Of a stretch of DNA of 21,781 nt, positions 14,156 to 21,781 are shown piece after piece; position 1 is the stretch's first letter; each line of letters opens with the position of its first letter. Origin of the DNA: Bacteroidaceae bacterium (GTDB taxonomy: Bacteria > Bacteroidota > Bacteroidia > Bacteroidales > Bacteroidaceae); assembly GCA_900771425.1 (NCBI GenBank), contig CAAGNV010000095.1:1-21781 (forward strand), read 5' to 3'. Below the pieces are notes generated by a model. That model worked only from the letters and a program-made list of their open reading frames with translations, had not been told where the DNA came from and did no database searches. The translations under genes and the position numbers were made by a program.

Positions 14156-15738
14156 AAACATCATCAACTATCAAACTGATTGCTGCAGCATGCGTTTTAT
14201 CGCTATGCAGCACACAGACCTACGCCCAGACGCAGCCTGAGGCAGAGGCGACAAGCAACTTCACAGCCTACTCAAAGTACAGAGTAACCCTGAAAGACAA
14301 GAAGAACAACGAATTCTCAGTAAAGCACCCTGAGGCATTCCTCTCGCAGCGTGCCATCGACCGCCGCAAGAAGCAAGGCATCAAGATTGACGAGACCGAC
14401 CTACCTGTCAACCGCAGTTACATCAATGCGATAGCAGCAACAGGAGTGAAAGTGATACAGACTTCAAAATGGAACAACACCGTGGTTATCAGCGTCGAGA
14501 ACGATGAACTCGTGCAGCAGGTGGCTGACTTGGGCTGCGTCAGCAAAGTAGAGAAAGTGGCTATATACACAGCACCACGCAAGACAAATACGGCAGACCG
14601 ACATGCGCTTGTATTCCCGAAAGAAGCAAGCAACGACCAGAAGGCAGACAAAGCAGATAATGAGCCTGAAAAGATTGACACACTCATATTTGACCCAAGC
14701 AAGGAAATAGGTAAGGAGTTTATGACTAAATTAGTCAATGTAATCCACAAAATAAATGCAAAGGCAACAGCACAAGCATCATCTGAGTCACAGTCCGACG
14801 ACCTTGACATTTCATATTACGGCAAAGGACAAAGACAGATATCACAACTCAACGGAGAAGCATTCCATGCTGCCGGTTTCAGAGGCGACGGAATGGTCAT
14901 TGCCATCATTGACGGAGGTTTCTACAACGCCGACATCATACCAGGACTGAGCAAAGCCAAGATACTCGGAACGAAAGACTTCGTAGCACCCGAAGAAGAG
15001 TTCTACGGCACAGAGAGTCACGGCATGATGGTACTCTCATGCATCGCAGCCAACGAACCAAACAAGTTAGTAGGTATGGCACCGGAGGCTTCGTTCTGGC
15101 TTCTGCGCTCGGAAGATGGCGACACTGAGCAGCCTATCGAAGAAGACAACTGGGCATCAGCCATCGAATATGCCGACAGCGTAGGCGCAGACGTGGTCAA
15201 CACATCACTCGGTTACGCCATATTCGACAGCCCGTTTGCCCGTGTCCGCTACGATGAACTCGACGGTCACAGCCAACTGATTTCCAACTCCGCATCAATG
15301 TGTGCCGACAAAGGAATGGTGCTCGTATGCAGCGCAGGAAACTCAGGCGATGACCAGTGGAAGCTCATCACATCGCCTGCCGACTCTGAGAATACGCTGA
15401 CAGTCGGAGCCGTGTACGACTACGGAGGCAACACAGAATTCTCATCAATCGGGTTCACTACCGACGGACGCATCAAGCCCGACATCGCCACCCGTGGCGG
15501 AGACGCATGGCTCTATGGCACCGACGGCAAAGTAACTACAGCCAGCGGCACATCGTTTGCTTCGCCAATTGCATGCGGCATGGTTGCTTGCCTATGGCAG
15601 GCACTCCCTAACCTCACTGCAAAGCAAATCGTTGAAGTCGTTCGCAAGAGCGGAGACCGCGCCGAGCACCCTGACCCCGTGTATGGTTGTGGCATCCCAG
15701 ACTTCTTCAAGGCATATTCTATCGGATTGGCACAATAA
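14152..15738 (+). CDS. Secreted subtilisin-like serine protease (S8 family)
   Basis: A 528-residue protease with a signal peptide (1-25, ending TYA). Residues 26-215 form an N-terminal region, starting with a segment (YRVTLKDKKNNEFSV, FLSQRAIDRRKKQGI) typical of Bacteroidetes S8 enzymes. The catalytic triad is Asp254 (AIIDGGFYNAD), His290 (GTESHGMMV) and Ser468 (ASGTSFASPIACG), with oxyanion Asn397 in SAGNSGD. All key residues are present, so it should be active. A low-complexity polar linker (about 155-175) interrupts the propeptide region. Unlike the C10 protease it has no recognisable type IX sorting tail, so it may stay periplasmic. Its start overlaps the stop of the preceding unknown gene, and xseA follows after 22 bases. 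Confidence 0.92.
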   Translation: MKTSSTIKLIAAACVLSLCSTQTYAQTQPEAEATSNFTAYSKYRVTLKDKKNNEFSVKHPEAFLSQRAIDRRKKQGIKIDETDLPVNRSYINAIAATGVKVIQTSKWNNTVVISVENDELVQQVADLGCVSKVEKVAIYTAPRKTNTADRHALVFPKEASNDQKADKADNEPEKIDTLIFDPSKEIGKEFMTKLVNVIHKINAKATAQASSESQSDDLDISYYGKGQRQISQLNGEAFHAAGFRGDGMVIAIIDGGFYNADIIPGLSKAKILGTKDFVAPEEEFYGTESHGMMVLSCIAANEPNKLVGMAPEASFWLLRSEDGDTEQPIEEDNWASAIEYADSVGADVVNTSLGYAIFDSPFARVRYDELDGHSQLISNSASMCADKGMVLVCSAGNSGDDQWKLITSPADSENTLTVGAVYDYGGNTEFSSIGFTTDGRIKPDIATRGGDAWLYGTDGKVTTASGTSFASPIACGMVACLWQALPNLTAKQIVEVVRKSGDRAEHPDPVYGCGIPDFFKAYSIGLAQ

Positions 15739-15760
15739 CGACTGACAACCAGCACTCACT

Positions 15761-16993
15761 ATGACTCTGTACGAACTCAACCATATTGTAAGTCAGGTAA
15801 TCAGCAGCACATTCATCGAGCCTATGTGGTTAGAGGCAGAAGTGATGGATGTGCACGAGAGCCGTGGCCATTGCTACATGGAATTCGTTCAGAAGCACAA
15901 ACACACCGAAACCATCATTGCCAAAGCACGAGGACAGGTGTGGGCTCAGAAATGGGCAGTGATACGCCCTTACTTCGAACAAGTCACAGGGCAACGGCTG
16001 GCGGCTGGCATGAAAGTCATGGTGTTGGTCGAAGTTACCTTCCATGAACTATACGGCTACTCGCTCAACGTAGTCGATATCAACCCCACATTCACGCTCG
16101 GCGACATCGCACGCCGTCGTAAAGAGATTCTTCAAAAACTAGAACAAGAAGGCATTGCCGACATGAACAAGGAACTGCCATTGCCCCGCCTGCTGCAACG
16201 CATAGCAGTCATATCGGCATCTGGCGCCGCCGGATGGGGAGATTTCCACGACCAACTCATCAACAACGCCTACGGACTCGCCTTCCGAGTCGAACTCTTC
16301 GAAGCCGTTATGCAAGGCGAACGAGTGGAGCAGAGCATCATCAGTGCCCTCAACCGCATTGCACACGACATTGACAATTGGGACGTTGTGGTCATCATAC
16401 GAGGCGGAGGAGCATCGGCCGACCTCAATGGTTTCGACACATTGCCTTTAGCCGAGAACGTGGCACAATTCCCGCTCCCGGTCATCACCGGCATCGGCCA
16501 TGAGCGCGACGACACAGTGCTCGACTTCATAAGCCACACACGAGTGAAGACACCGACTGCCGCAGCAGAGTTCATCCTTCAGCACCAACTCGACGAACTG
16601 ACGGTGCTGGCATCACTGCAGGAGCGACTTATCTCATCTGCAACCAATGTGCTGACCAAGGAGAGACTACGCATGGAGCGCATGACGATGAAACTACCGT
16701 CGCTGTTCAGCACATTCAAGAACAACGAAAGCCACCGTCTGGACATGCTGTGGCTGCAGATGACCACGGCACTGCGGGCACGCCTCCAGGCACAGCACAA
16801 CGCCATCGACCTGTACGAAGCCAAACTCCGTGCCAACACTCCCGAGCACGTGCTGCGACTCGGTTACAGCATAGTACGTCACAACGGCAAGGCTGTCACC
16901 AGCGCCAATGCCTTATCACTCGGCGACGAAATCATCATCACACATGCCGACGGCACTACATCAGCAACCGTAAGTTCCGACAAACGACCATAA
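15761..16993 (+). CDS. xseA: Exodeoxyribonuclease VII large subunit
   Basis: XseA is the catalytic subunit of exonuclease VII, which degrades single-stranded DNA from both ends to short oligonucleotides in repair and recombination. The 410-residue protein has an N-terminal OB-fold (about 1-110), then the nuclease domain with RIAVISASGAAGWGDF (147-162), VVIIRGGGASADLNGFD (210-226) and TGIGHERDDTVLD (243-255), then a long helical region (about 275-365) that in the family forms the coiled coil binding XseB. It is somewhat shorter than the E. coli enzyme. It probably shares a transcript with the upstream subtilase (22-base gap) and with xseB. Confidence 0.95.
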   Translation: MTLYELNHIVSQVISSTFIEPMWLEAEVMDVHESRGHCYMEFVQKHKHTETIIAKARGQVWAQKWAVIRPYFEQVTGQRLAAGMKVMVLVEVTFHELYGYSLNVVDINPTFTLGDIARRRKEILQKLEQEGIADMNKELPLPRLLQRIAVISASGAAGWGDFHDQLINNAYGLAFRVELFEAVMQGERVEQSIISALNRIAHDIDNWDVVVIIRGGGASADLNGFDTLPLAENVAQFPLPVITGIGHERDDTVLDFISHTRVKTPTAAAEFILQHQLDELTVLASLQERLISSATNVLTKERLRMERMTMKLPSLFSTFKNNESHRLDMLWLQMTTALRARLQAQHNAIDLYEAKLRANTPEHVLRLGYSIVRHNGKAVTSANALSLGDEIIITHADGTTSATVSSDKRP

Positions 16994-17024
16994 ACAAGCA
17001 TAAATCACACACATACAGAGACCT

Positions 17025-17207
17025 ATGACATACGAACAATCAATGAACCGCATAGAGCAGATTGTCCGACAGATTGAGTCGGGCAACATGAATGTCGATG
17101 ACCTCGCCACCAATCTGAAGGAAGCGCAGCAACTCATCAAGAACTGCAAGGATCGTCTGACTCAAGTCGAAGAAGACGTGAAGAAAGCCATCGGCGACGG
17201 CGAATAA
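17025..17207 (+). CDS. xseB: Exodeoxyribonuclease VII small subunit
   Basis: A 60-residue helical-hairpin protein: MTYEQSMNRIEQIVRQIESG, then NVDDLATNLKEAQQLIKNC and a charged tail. The LEQIV-type first helix and the spacing to the second helix are those of XseB, several copies of which wrap the XseA coiled coil. It lies 31 bases after xseA, as in many genomes. Length is normal. Confidence 0.93.
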   Translation: MTYEQSMNRIEQIVRQIESGNMNVDDLATNLKEAQQLIKNCKDRLTQVEEDVKKAIGDGE

Positions 17208-17243
17208 AAGCGAACTTGTTACACACAAAAACATATCATAATT

Positions 17244-17642
17244 ATGGATAACTACAACACACAGGAGAACGCCGGCTACAACCAGCAGGCATCATCGAAC
17301 GACAACTTAAACCAGGAGAACAGCACTAACCAGGCATACAATAACCAAACTCCGGCGCCATACACAAGCACCAGTTCTCAGCAACCGGCACCAAAACCAG
17401 ACAGCAACCTTATATGGGCGATTCTCACGACTATACTTTGCTGTATGCCATTAGGTATCGTTTCAATCGTATATGCTGCCAAGGTTGACTCCCTGTGGTA
17501 TGCAGGCAGACAACAAGAAGCCATCGAGGCAGCAAAAAGTGCAGGCAACTGGGCTATTTGGAGTGCCGTTGCAGGCATCGTCATCGGCATCATTTACTTC
17601 GTACTCGGCTGCGCCTCTGCGACATTACCAGTGTTGTTATGA
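17244..17642 (+). CDS. CD225/dispanin-like membrane protein
   Basis: A 132-residue protein. The first ~50 residues are a disordered Asn/Gln/Ser/Pro-rich tail (repeated NN, QQ and APKP words). Two hydrophobic segments follow at about 54-76 and 98-122, separated by a loop with VYAAKVDSLWYAGRQQEA and AAKSAGNWAIW. The CCMPLGIVSIVYAAKVDSLW stretch is characteristic of the CD225 (PF04505) family, which includes eukaryotic interferon-induced transmembrane proteins. The role of the bacterial members is not established. It starts 36 bases after xseB and is followed by another small membrane protein gene. Confidence 0.82.
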   Translation: MDNYNTQENAGYNQQASSNDNLNQENSTNQAYNNQTPAPYTSTSSQQPAPKPDSNLIWAILTTILCCMPLGIVSIVYAAKVDSLWYAGRQQEAIEAAKSAGNWAIWSAVAGIVIGIIYFVLGCASATLPVLL

Positions 17643-17676
17643 TTCAGCAGTGAGACCGAAACATCATAAACATATT

Positions 17677-18045
17677 ATGGCAATACTGTTTCCTGTCATC
17701 CTCGTGGTGGCAGGAACAGTTTATTATGTACTCGACCCGACACAGTCCAACGGCTGGGCGCCACGATGCCCCATGAAGATGCTGACCGGACTTGACTGCC
17801 CGTCGTGCGGCATACAGCGTGCCTTGCATTGCCTGCTACATGGCGACATCGCCGCCGCCCTGCACTACAATTACTTTCTTATACTCTCCATTCCGTTCGC
17901 ACTGGCAGTCATAGCGGCATCGTGGTACAACTTCGGTCATCGCCTCGACCGCCTTTACACCCTCGTATGTAACCGATACGTGCTTATCGCTTACGTCGTA
18001 TTATATTTTGCGTGGTGGATACTGAGAAACATACTCGGTATATAG
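17677..18045 (+). CDS. DUF2752 family membrane protein
   Basis: A 122-residue protein with three hydrophobic segments (about 2-16, 60-82, 97-118). Between the first two lies the DUF2752 signature: CPMKMLTGLDCPSCGIQRAL followed by HCLLHGDIAAALHYN, with a CPxCG pair and an RA-H motif. The function of the family is unknown; the cysteines suggest metal or redox chemistry, which is inference. The start is uncertain: ATG 17677 is used, but an in-frame GTG at 17650 would add a basic leader (VRPKHHKHI) eight bases after the preceding gene. Its position next to a CD225-like gene is a pairing I recall from other Bacteroidetes. Confidence 0.8.
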   Translation: MAILFPVILVVAGTVYYVLDPTQSNGWAPRCPMKMLTGLDCPSCGIQRALHCLLHGDIAAALHYNYFLILSIPFALAVIAASWYNFGHRLDRLYTLVCNRYVLIAYVVLYFAWWILRNILGI

Positions 18046-18151
18046 CATTTTTGAAGCACACAGAGACATAAGTTTCCTATTATCAGAGTTTAGCATTTAT
18101 GCCTTATATAGGCATCATGCTTATATAATGGTATAAATAAATGTGCAATTG

Positions 18152-18183
18152 TTTGTCCGTTTCGATTATTATGCGTACATTTG
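18152..18183 (+). promoter_or_regulatory. Promoter of the hybrid sensor kinase
   Basis: TTTG (18152-18155), a 20-base spacer and TACATTTG (18176-18183), followed by CA. The start codon is 43 bases beyond. A small hairpin (ATGCC 18099-18103 with GGCAT 18111-18115) lies upstream. Confidence 0.6.
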
Positions 18184-18226
18184 CATACCAATAATTGAGT
18201 ATTTCACATCAGCAGAAAGCATATTT

Positions 18227-20641
18227 ATGAAGCAACTCATCACATCGGCAATCATCGTCTTTACACTAATAGCATGTAACGGCAGTTCACATCATGTATC
18301 ACAGGAAGACCACGACAAGGTCGTCGCACTCAACGACAGCGGAGGCAAATACCGCAACAAGTCCGACTTCACCAAAGCCATTGAATTCCATCAGGAAGCG
18401 TTGGATTATGCCAAGCAATGCAACGACAGTGCCGGCATCGTCATGGTGAGCAACAGTCTTGCCACCGACATGCGGCGTATCGGCAATTACGACGACGCGC
18501 TGGCGCTCCATCTCGAAGCACTGCGCATATCCGAACTCATGGCGTCCGACACCTCTTACCAAGCACGCAAGAACCTGGTGCGCTCGTACAACGGACTGGG
18601 CAACGTGCAGATGGCAATGGGCGACAACAGCGGGGCCGAAGAGTCGTTCCGCCATGCGCTGAAAGGCGAGACGGAGTTGGGCAGTACTGTGGGCATGGCC
18701 ATCAACTACGCCAATATAGGTTCGATAAAGAGGAACGAAGGCATGCCCGACTCAGCACGGCTCTACTACATCAAGTCGCTCGAGTATAACGAAGTGGCTG
18801 GTTCGACCGTAGGCATAGGACTCTGCCACACTTATCTCGGCGAACTGGCAGAGAGAGACGGCGACTTCACGGCGGCACTGCAGGAATACAGTTCAGCCTA
18901 TGACTTGCTGGCAAGCACCGACGACGAATGGCACACGCTGACGCCGCTGGTGGCAATGGCACGTACATACGTCAGCCAAGGCAACATGGAGTTGGCCGAA
19001 AAGACGGTTGACCAAGCACTTGAAGTATCGACCGAGATCGGTTCGATGTCGCACACCAAGGACGCAATGGAACTGAAAGCCATCCTTGAAGAAAGCAAAG
19101 GCAATATGGCAAGTGCACTGAATTACTTCAAGCAATCGAAAGCCATCGACGACAGCCTGCTCAATTACGACATGGTCGTTGACATGGGCAACGTGCGCAT
19201 GAAATACGAATACCAGCGTGGACAGCGCGACTACGAGACCATGAAAGAGATGTACGGCAGGGAACATTCCGAGAAGAACATCTCGATTGTGCTATGTATC
19301 ATATTTGCCGTACTCGCCGCAATCATCGCCTGCCTCATCCACTATCTGCACAAGTCGCACAAGACCAAGTTGGCAATGATACGCGCTGCCGAAGAATCGC
19401 AGAAGATGATGTTCACAAACATCAGCCACGAGTTCAGGACACCACTCACCATCATCAGCGGACTGTCCGAACGCATGGCAAACGGCAAGATGGCAGAGTC
19501 GGAGAAAGAAGAAGCGCTGAAATCAATAACCCACCACAGCGACACACTGTGCCAGTTGGTCAATCAGTTGCTCGACGTGTCAAAGAACGCGATTGACAAT
19601 ACACGAAACGAGAAATGGACCCACGGCAACATATCCGCCTATATGCGTATGATCGCCGAAACCCACTCGGTATATGCACGCGAGAAGGACATATCGCTGA
19701 CGTTCAACGCACCCGTTGTCATCGAGACCGACTTTGTCGAGGAGTACATCGAGAGAATCATGAACAACTTAGTGGCAAACGCACTGAAATACACACCGGT
19801 CGGAGGATGGATAAAGGTTGAGGTCGCAGAAGAGAGCGACGAACTCACACTCAAGGTGTCGGACAGCGGCAACGGAGTGAAGAAAGACGAGTTAGAATCC
19901 ATCTTCGGGTTCTTCAAGCAAGGCAGCAACAGCGGAGGCACCGTCGGTTCAGGCATCGGACTGGCTTACGTTCGCAGCACCGTCAACCATCTTGGCGGAA
20001 CCGTGACTGCCCACAACGGCATCGGCTATGGTCTGGTCGTAACAGTAAAGATACCACTGAAATCAGTACTCCCTGACGCAGACAGCAACACTGCAGAACA
20101 TCAAGACACTCAAGACATTCAAGAAGAAACCGCCAGCAACAAGCCTACATCATACCGTCAGGCCGAACTGGTGACAGAAGCATCCACCATCATTGCCGAA
20201 AACCAGGGGAAACCATCAGTACTCATCGTCGAAGACAACGACGACCTGCGACAGTACCTCAACACACTGCTGTCAGAAAAGTACGAGACCATCATGGCCA
20301 CCAACGGCGAAGAAGCCCTGAAACGTATTCGCAGTCACATACCAAGCATCATCGTGACCGACATCATGATGCCAAAGATGGACGGATTCGAACTATGCCG
20401 ACGTGTACGCTCATCAGCCGACACCAACCACATACCAATCGTCGTGGTCACGGCACGCGTAGGCGAAGAAGACCGGATTCGCGGACTGAAAGCCGGCGTC
20501 GATGCTTACCTGATGAAACCATTCAAGGCAGAAGAACTGATGCTTCGCGTCGAGCACCTGCTCACACAGCAGAAAAATCATGATGCGCACCATGTACGAA
20601 GCCATGGAGACAAGCAACCAAACCGACGAAGAACTGAATAA
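18227..20641 (+). CDS. TPR-containing hybrid sensor histidine kinase/response regulator (HTCS, lacking its AraC domain in frame)
   Basis: An 804-residue protein. The N-terminus has a signal sequence with a lipobox-like LIAC (14-17). Residues 35-340 are tetratricopeptide-like repeats (units ending in ALDYAKQ, ALRISEL, ALKGETELG, SLEYNEV), likely periplasmic. One transmembrane helix follows (351-372). The kinase core has the phospho-accepting His401 in NISHEFRTPL, then the ATPase boxes NNLVANALKYTP (513-524), SDSGNG and GSGIGLAYVRS (574-584). A receiver domain spans about 663-780 with acidic pocket ED(N)DD, phosphoacceptor Asp712 in VTDIMMPKMDG, Thr742 and Lys764. In this family an AraC domain normally continues in the same chain. 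Here the frame departs after TQQK (782) and ends in 21 residues of unrelated, basic sequence, while the AraC part lies in the next frame. The upstream ATG at 18143 overlaps the promoter and is rejected. Confidence 0.88.
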   Translation: MKQLITSAIIVFTLIACNGSSHHVSQEDHDKVVALNDSGGKYRNKSDFTKAIEFHQEALDYAKQCNDSAGIVMVSNSLATDMRRIGNYDDALALHLEALRISELMASDTSYQARKNLVRSYNGLGNVQMAMGDNSGAEESFRHALKGETELGSTVGMAINYANIGSIKRNEGMPDSARLYYIKSLEYNEVAGSTVGIGLCHTYLGELAERDGDFTAALQEYSSAYDLLASTDDEWHTLTPLVAMARTYVSQGNMELAEKTVDQALEVSTEIGSMSHTKDAMELKAILEESKGNMASALNYFKQSKAIDDSLLNYDMVVDMGNVRMKYEYQRGQRDYETMKEMYGREHSEKNISIVLCIIFAVLAAIIACLIHYLHKSHKTKLAMIRAAEESQKMMFTNISHEFRTPLTIISGLSERMANGKMAESEKEEALKSITHHSDTLCQLVNQLLDVSKNAIDNTRNEKWTHGNISAYMRMIAETHSVYAREKDISLTFNAPVVIETDFVEEYIERIMNNLVANALKYTPVGGWIKVEVAEESDELTLKVSDSGNGVKKDELESIFGFFKQGSNSGGTVGSGIGLAYVRSTVNHLGGTVTAHNGIGYGLVVTVKIPLKSVLPDADSNTAEHQDTQDIQEETASNKPTSYRQAELVTEASTIIAENQGKPSVLIVEDNDDLRQYLNTLLSEKYETIMATNGEEALKRIRSHIPSIIVTDIMMPKMDGFELCRRVRSSADTNHIPIVVVTARVGEEDRIRGLKAGVDAYLMKPFKAEELMLRVEHLLTQQKNHDAHHVRSHGDKQPNRRRTE

Positions 20642-21020
20642 CGACATGACGCAAAAGAGCGACTGGATGCCAAAGGCCGAACTCTCACCGAAAGACCAGC
20701 AACTGCTCAAAGCCTGTCAGCAACAATCGGCAATACTGCTGACGAAGAACCAACTCACTGCCGAAAGCCTCTCATCCGCTATCGGCATGAGTTACAGCCA
20801 ACTGAACCGACGGTTGAAGTCGTGCGCAGGCTGCACCGTCAACATATTCATTGAAAACATAAAGATAACGAAGGCACGCCGACTCCTCGCTACCACACAG
20901 ACACCGATAGGTGAGATAGCCATCGTCTGCGGCTTTCAGGACAACAGTTACTTCTCACGTACATTCAAGAAACGACTCAACATCACACCGTCACAGTACC
21001 GCGACCAATTCTATGAATAA
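20580..21020 (+). CDS. AraC-type DNA-binding domain, out-of-frame continuation of the hybrid kinase
   Basis: A 146-residue frame overlapping the kinase gene by 62 bases in the +1 frame. Residues 60-143 form the double helix-turn-helix of the AraC family (LTAESLSSAIGMSYSQLNRR, IKITKARRLL, IGEIAIVCGFQDNSYFSRTF, then TPSQYR). The first 50 residues are the usual linker after a receiver domain. Removing one A from the A5 run at 20573-20577 would join the frames as TQQK-IMMRTMYEAME, giving a standard single-chain hybrid regulator. So this is either a true split with ATG 20580 as an internal start, a recent frameshift mutation, a recoding site, or a sequencing error. The DNA-binding domain itself looks intact. 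Confidence 0.85.
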   Translation: MMRTMYEAMETSNQTDEELNNDMTQKSDWMPKAELSPKDQQLLKACQQQSAILLTKNQLTAESLSSAIGMSYSQLNRRLKSCAGCTVNIFIENIKITKARRLLATTQTPIGEIAIVCGFQDNSYFSRTFKKRLNITPSQYRDQFYE

Positions 21021-21023
21021 GTT

Positions 21024-21112
21024 TTAGAATGTCCAGCCGAGAGATATGGAGTGACAGTTCATACTTGTTGCCACCGTACACCATGATACAACCAAATTCA
21101 TCAGTCAGTCGC
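21024..21112 (-). pseudogene. Remnant of an outer-membrane beta-barrel protein C-terminus
   Basis: On the minus strand one frame reads LRLTDEFGCIMVYGGNKYELS and a neighbouring frame then reads SISLGWTF followed by a stop at 21026-21024. Joined by one frameshift, these look like the last two strands of an outer-membrane barrel, which typically ends in an aromatic residue. No full gene is present upstream. The assignment rests on pattern only. Confidence 0.35.
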
Positions 21113-21130
21113 AATAAAAAGAAGTGCAAA

Positions 21131-21217
21131 ATGAATATAAAAAGCACATTTTTGTTCCTCATTGCCATCATATTAAGAAAGCAAGATGACAATACACAGG
21201 TGCCCTATAGTAAATGA
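21131..21217 (+). pseudogene. Possible truncated lipoprotein or signal-peptide fragment
   Basis: A 28-residue frame beginning MNIKSTFLFLIAIIL, which looks like a signal peptide, followed by RKQDDNTQVPYSK and a stop. It could be the broken start of a secreted protein. It sits in an AT-rich stretch (21100-21326) where I see no other gene. Confidence 0.25.
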
Positions 21218-21326
21218 CGTGATTATTGAGGAAGTCACATAAAAAGAGGAATACAGAAATATCACGTAAGTACATGAATAGAGCAGCAAACAAGATTATA
21301 AAAACATTTACAAAATAAGTATTATT

Positions 21327-21713
21327 ATGAAACATTATTTATGCATGTTTATAATGAGTTGTTTCTTTTTCTGCCAATCTGCCCATGCAGAAGAAGTGCA
21401 TCATTTCAATTTTATATTGTGTATCGACGATAAAATAATTATTGGACCACAAGGCGTGGATTTTATCCTCATTGATTCTTTATCCAACAAACATGACACG
21501 ATTGAATGTTTATATAATGTTGGAGATCTTAGAATAAAGGATACTGATCTTGAAAAGATAAAGGAGGCAGACTCTGTTTATATTCATATTCTTACTCAAA
21601 ATGTAGCATGTAAATTCTTCGATTATAACATCAGATGCTATGCCAATTTTTATGATTGCAACCATTACATTAGGGATTGTCGCAAATTAAGTAAGATTAG
21701 CCTAACGATTTGA
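21327..21713 (+). CDS. Small secreted protein of unknown function
   Basis: A 128-residue protein with a clear signal peptide (1-21, ending AHA). The mature part is about 105 residues, acidic to neutral, with several cysteines (mature part: in ILCID, IECLY, NVACK, IRCYAN, YDCNH, RDCRK) that could form disulfides. I recognise no family. The gene is visibly more AT-rich than its neighbours, with codons ending in A or T, suggesting a different origin or relaxed selection. No convincing promoter was found just upstream. It follows the split regulator and could be a target of it, but nothing in the sequence shows that. Confidence 0.6.
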   Translation: MKHYLCMFIMSCFFFCQSAHAEEVHHFNFILCIDDKIIIGPQGVDFILIDSLSNKHDTIECLYNVGDLRIKDTDLEKIKEADSVYIHILTQNVACKFFDYNIRCYANFYDCNHYIRDCRKLSKISLTI

Positions 21714-21736
21714 TTGCCAGTGTCGTAAAATTTATG

Positions 21737-21744
21737 TATCTTTG
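21737..21744 (+). promoter_or_regulatory. Candidate -7 box for a gene beyond the window
   Basis: TATCTTTG followed by CA fits TAnnTTTG. A TTG at 21714-21716 lies 20 bases upstream, and a fuller TTTG at 21709-21712 lies 24 bases upstream. The gene it serves would begin past the end of the window. Confidence 0.45.
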
Positions 21745-21781
21745 CACAAGAAACAAAAAAATCCCCCAAACTGCTTTGGAC

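Noticed and set aside
17473..17676. A longer DUF2752 start overlapping the CD225-like gene
   Set aside because: The overlapping part is an out-of-frame reading of the CD225-like gene and not membrane-protein-like.
18143..18226. An earlier start for the sensor kinase
   Set aside because: It would overlap the promoter (18152-18183) and place 28 residues before a clear signal sequence.

Overview
The window looks like chromosomal DNA of a Bacteroidales bacterium, most likely a Prevotella relative. The reasons are: promoters of the Bacteroidetes type (TTTG, about 19-20 bases, then TAnnTTTG) instead of sigma70 boxes; tRNA genes without an encoded CCA; a C10 (streptopain/interpain-like) protease joined to BspA-like leucine-rich repeats and a type IX secretion-like C-terminus; a hybrid two-component regulator with an AraC output domain; and the lipid A genes lpxB and a PagL-like deacylase. 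Genus is an inference from these families, not from a marker gene.

Layout. 1-375 holds no convincing gene but a nest of inverted repeats. 376-1864 (minus) carries a PagL-like outer-membrane protein and, upstream of it, tRNA-Gln with its own promoter and terminator. 2054-4369 (plus) is surE, lpxB and a small unknown gene, separated by a GC-rich hairpin and by tandem repeats. ksgA (minus) is divergent from a flippase-like membrane protein and the dipeptidase gene pepD (plus). A MerR-family regulator and a YfcE-like phosphodiesterase follow, with tandem and inverted repeats between them. A bidirectional terminator separates these from a tRNA-Pro/tRNA-Val operon (minus). 9209-9729 is gene-poor and contains four tandem 21-base palindromic units.

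9730-13158 (minus) is the large secreted C10 protease. It is divergent from a plus-strand run: an unknown helical protein whose stop overlaps the start of a secreted subtilase, then xseA and xseB (exonuclease VII), then a CD225-like and a DUF2752-like membrane protein. The last part is a TPR-containing hybrid sensor kinase whose AraC DNA-binding domain sits in a separate overlapping frame, apparently because of one extra base in an A run. The final ~750 bases are AT-rich, with remnants of an outer-membrane protein, one short secreted protein of unknown function, and a promoter facing out of the window.

Most genes are housekeeping (envelope lipid A synthesis, rRNA methylation, DNA repair, peptide breakdown). 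The accessory interest lies in the two secreted proteases, the split regulator and several intergenic repeat families. I see no clear defence island, prophage, insertion sequence or CRISPR array. The best candidates for undescribed biology are the palindromic array at 9478-9561, the nested repeat at 15-198, and the unknown protein coupled to the subtilase.
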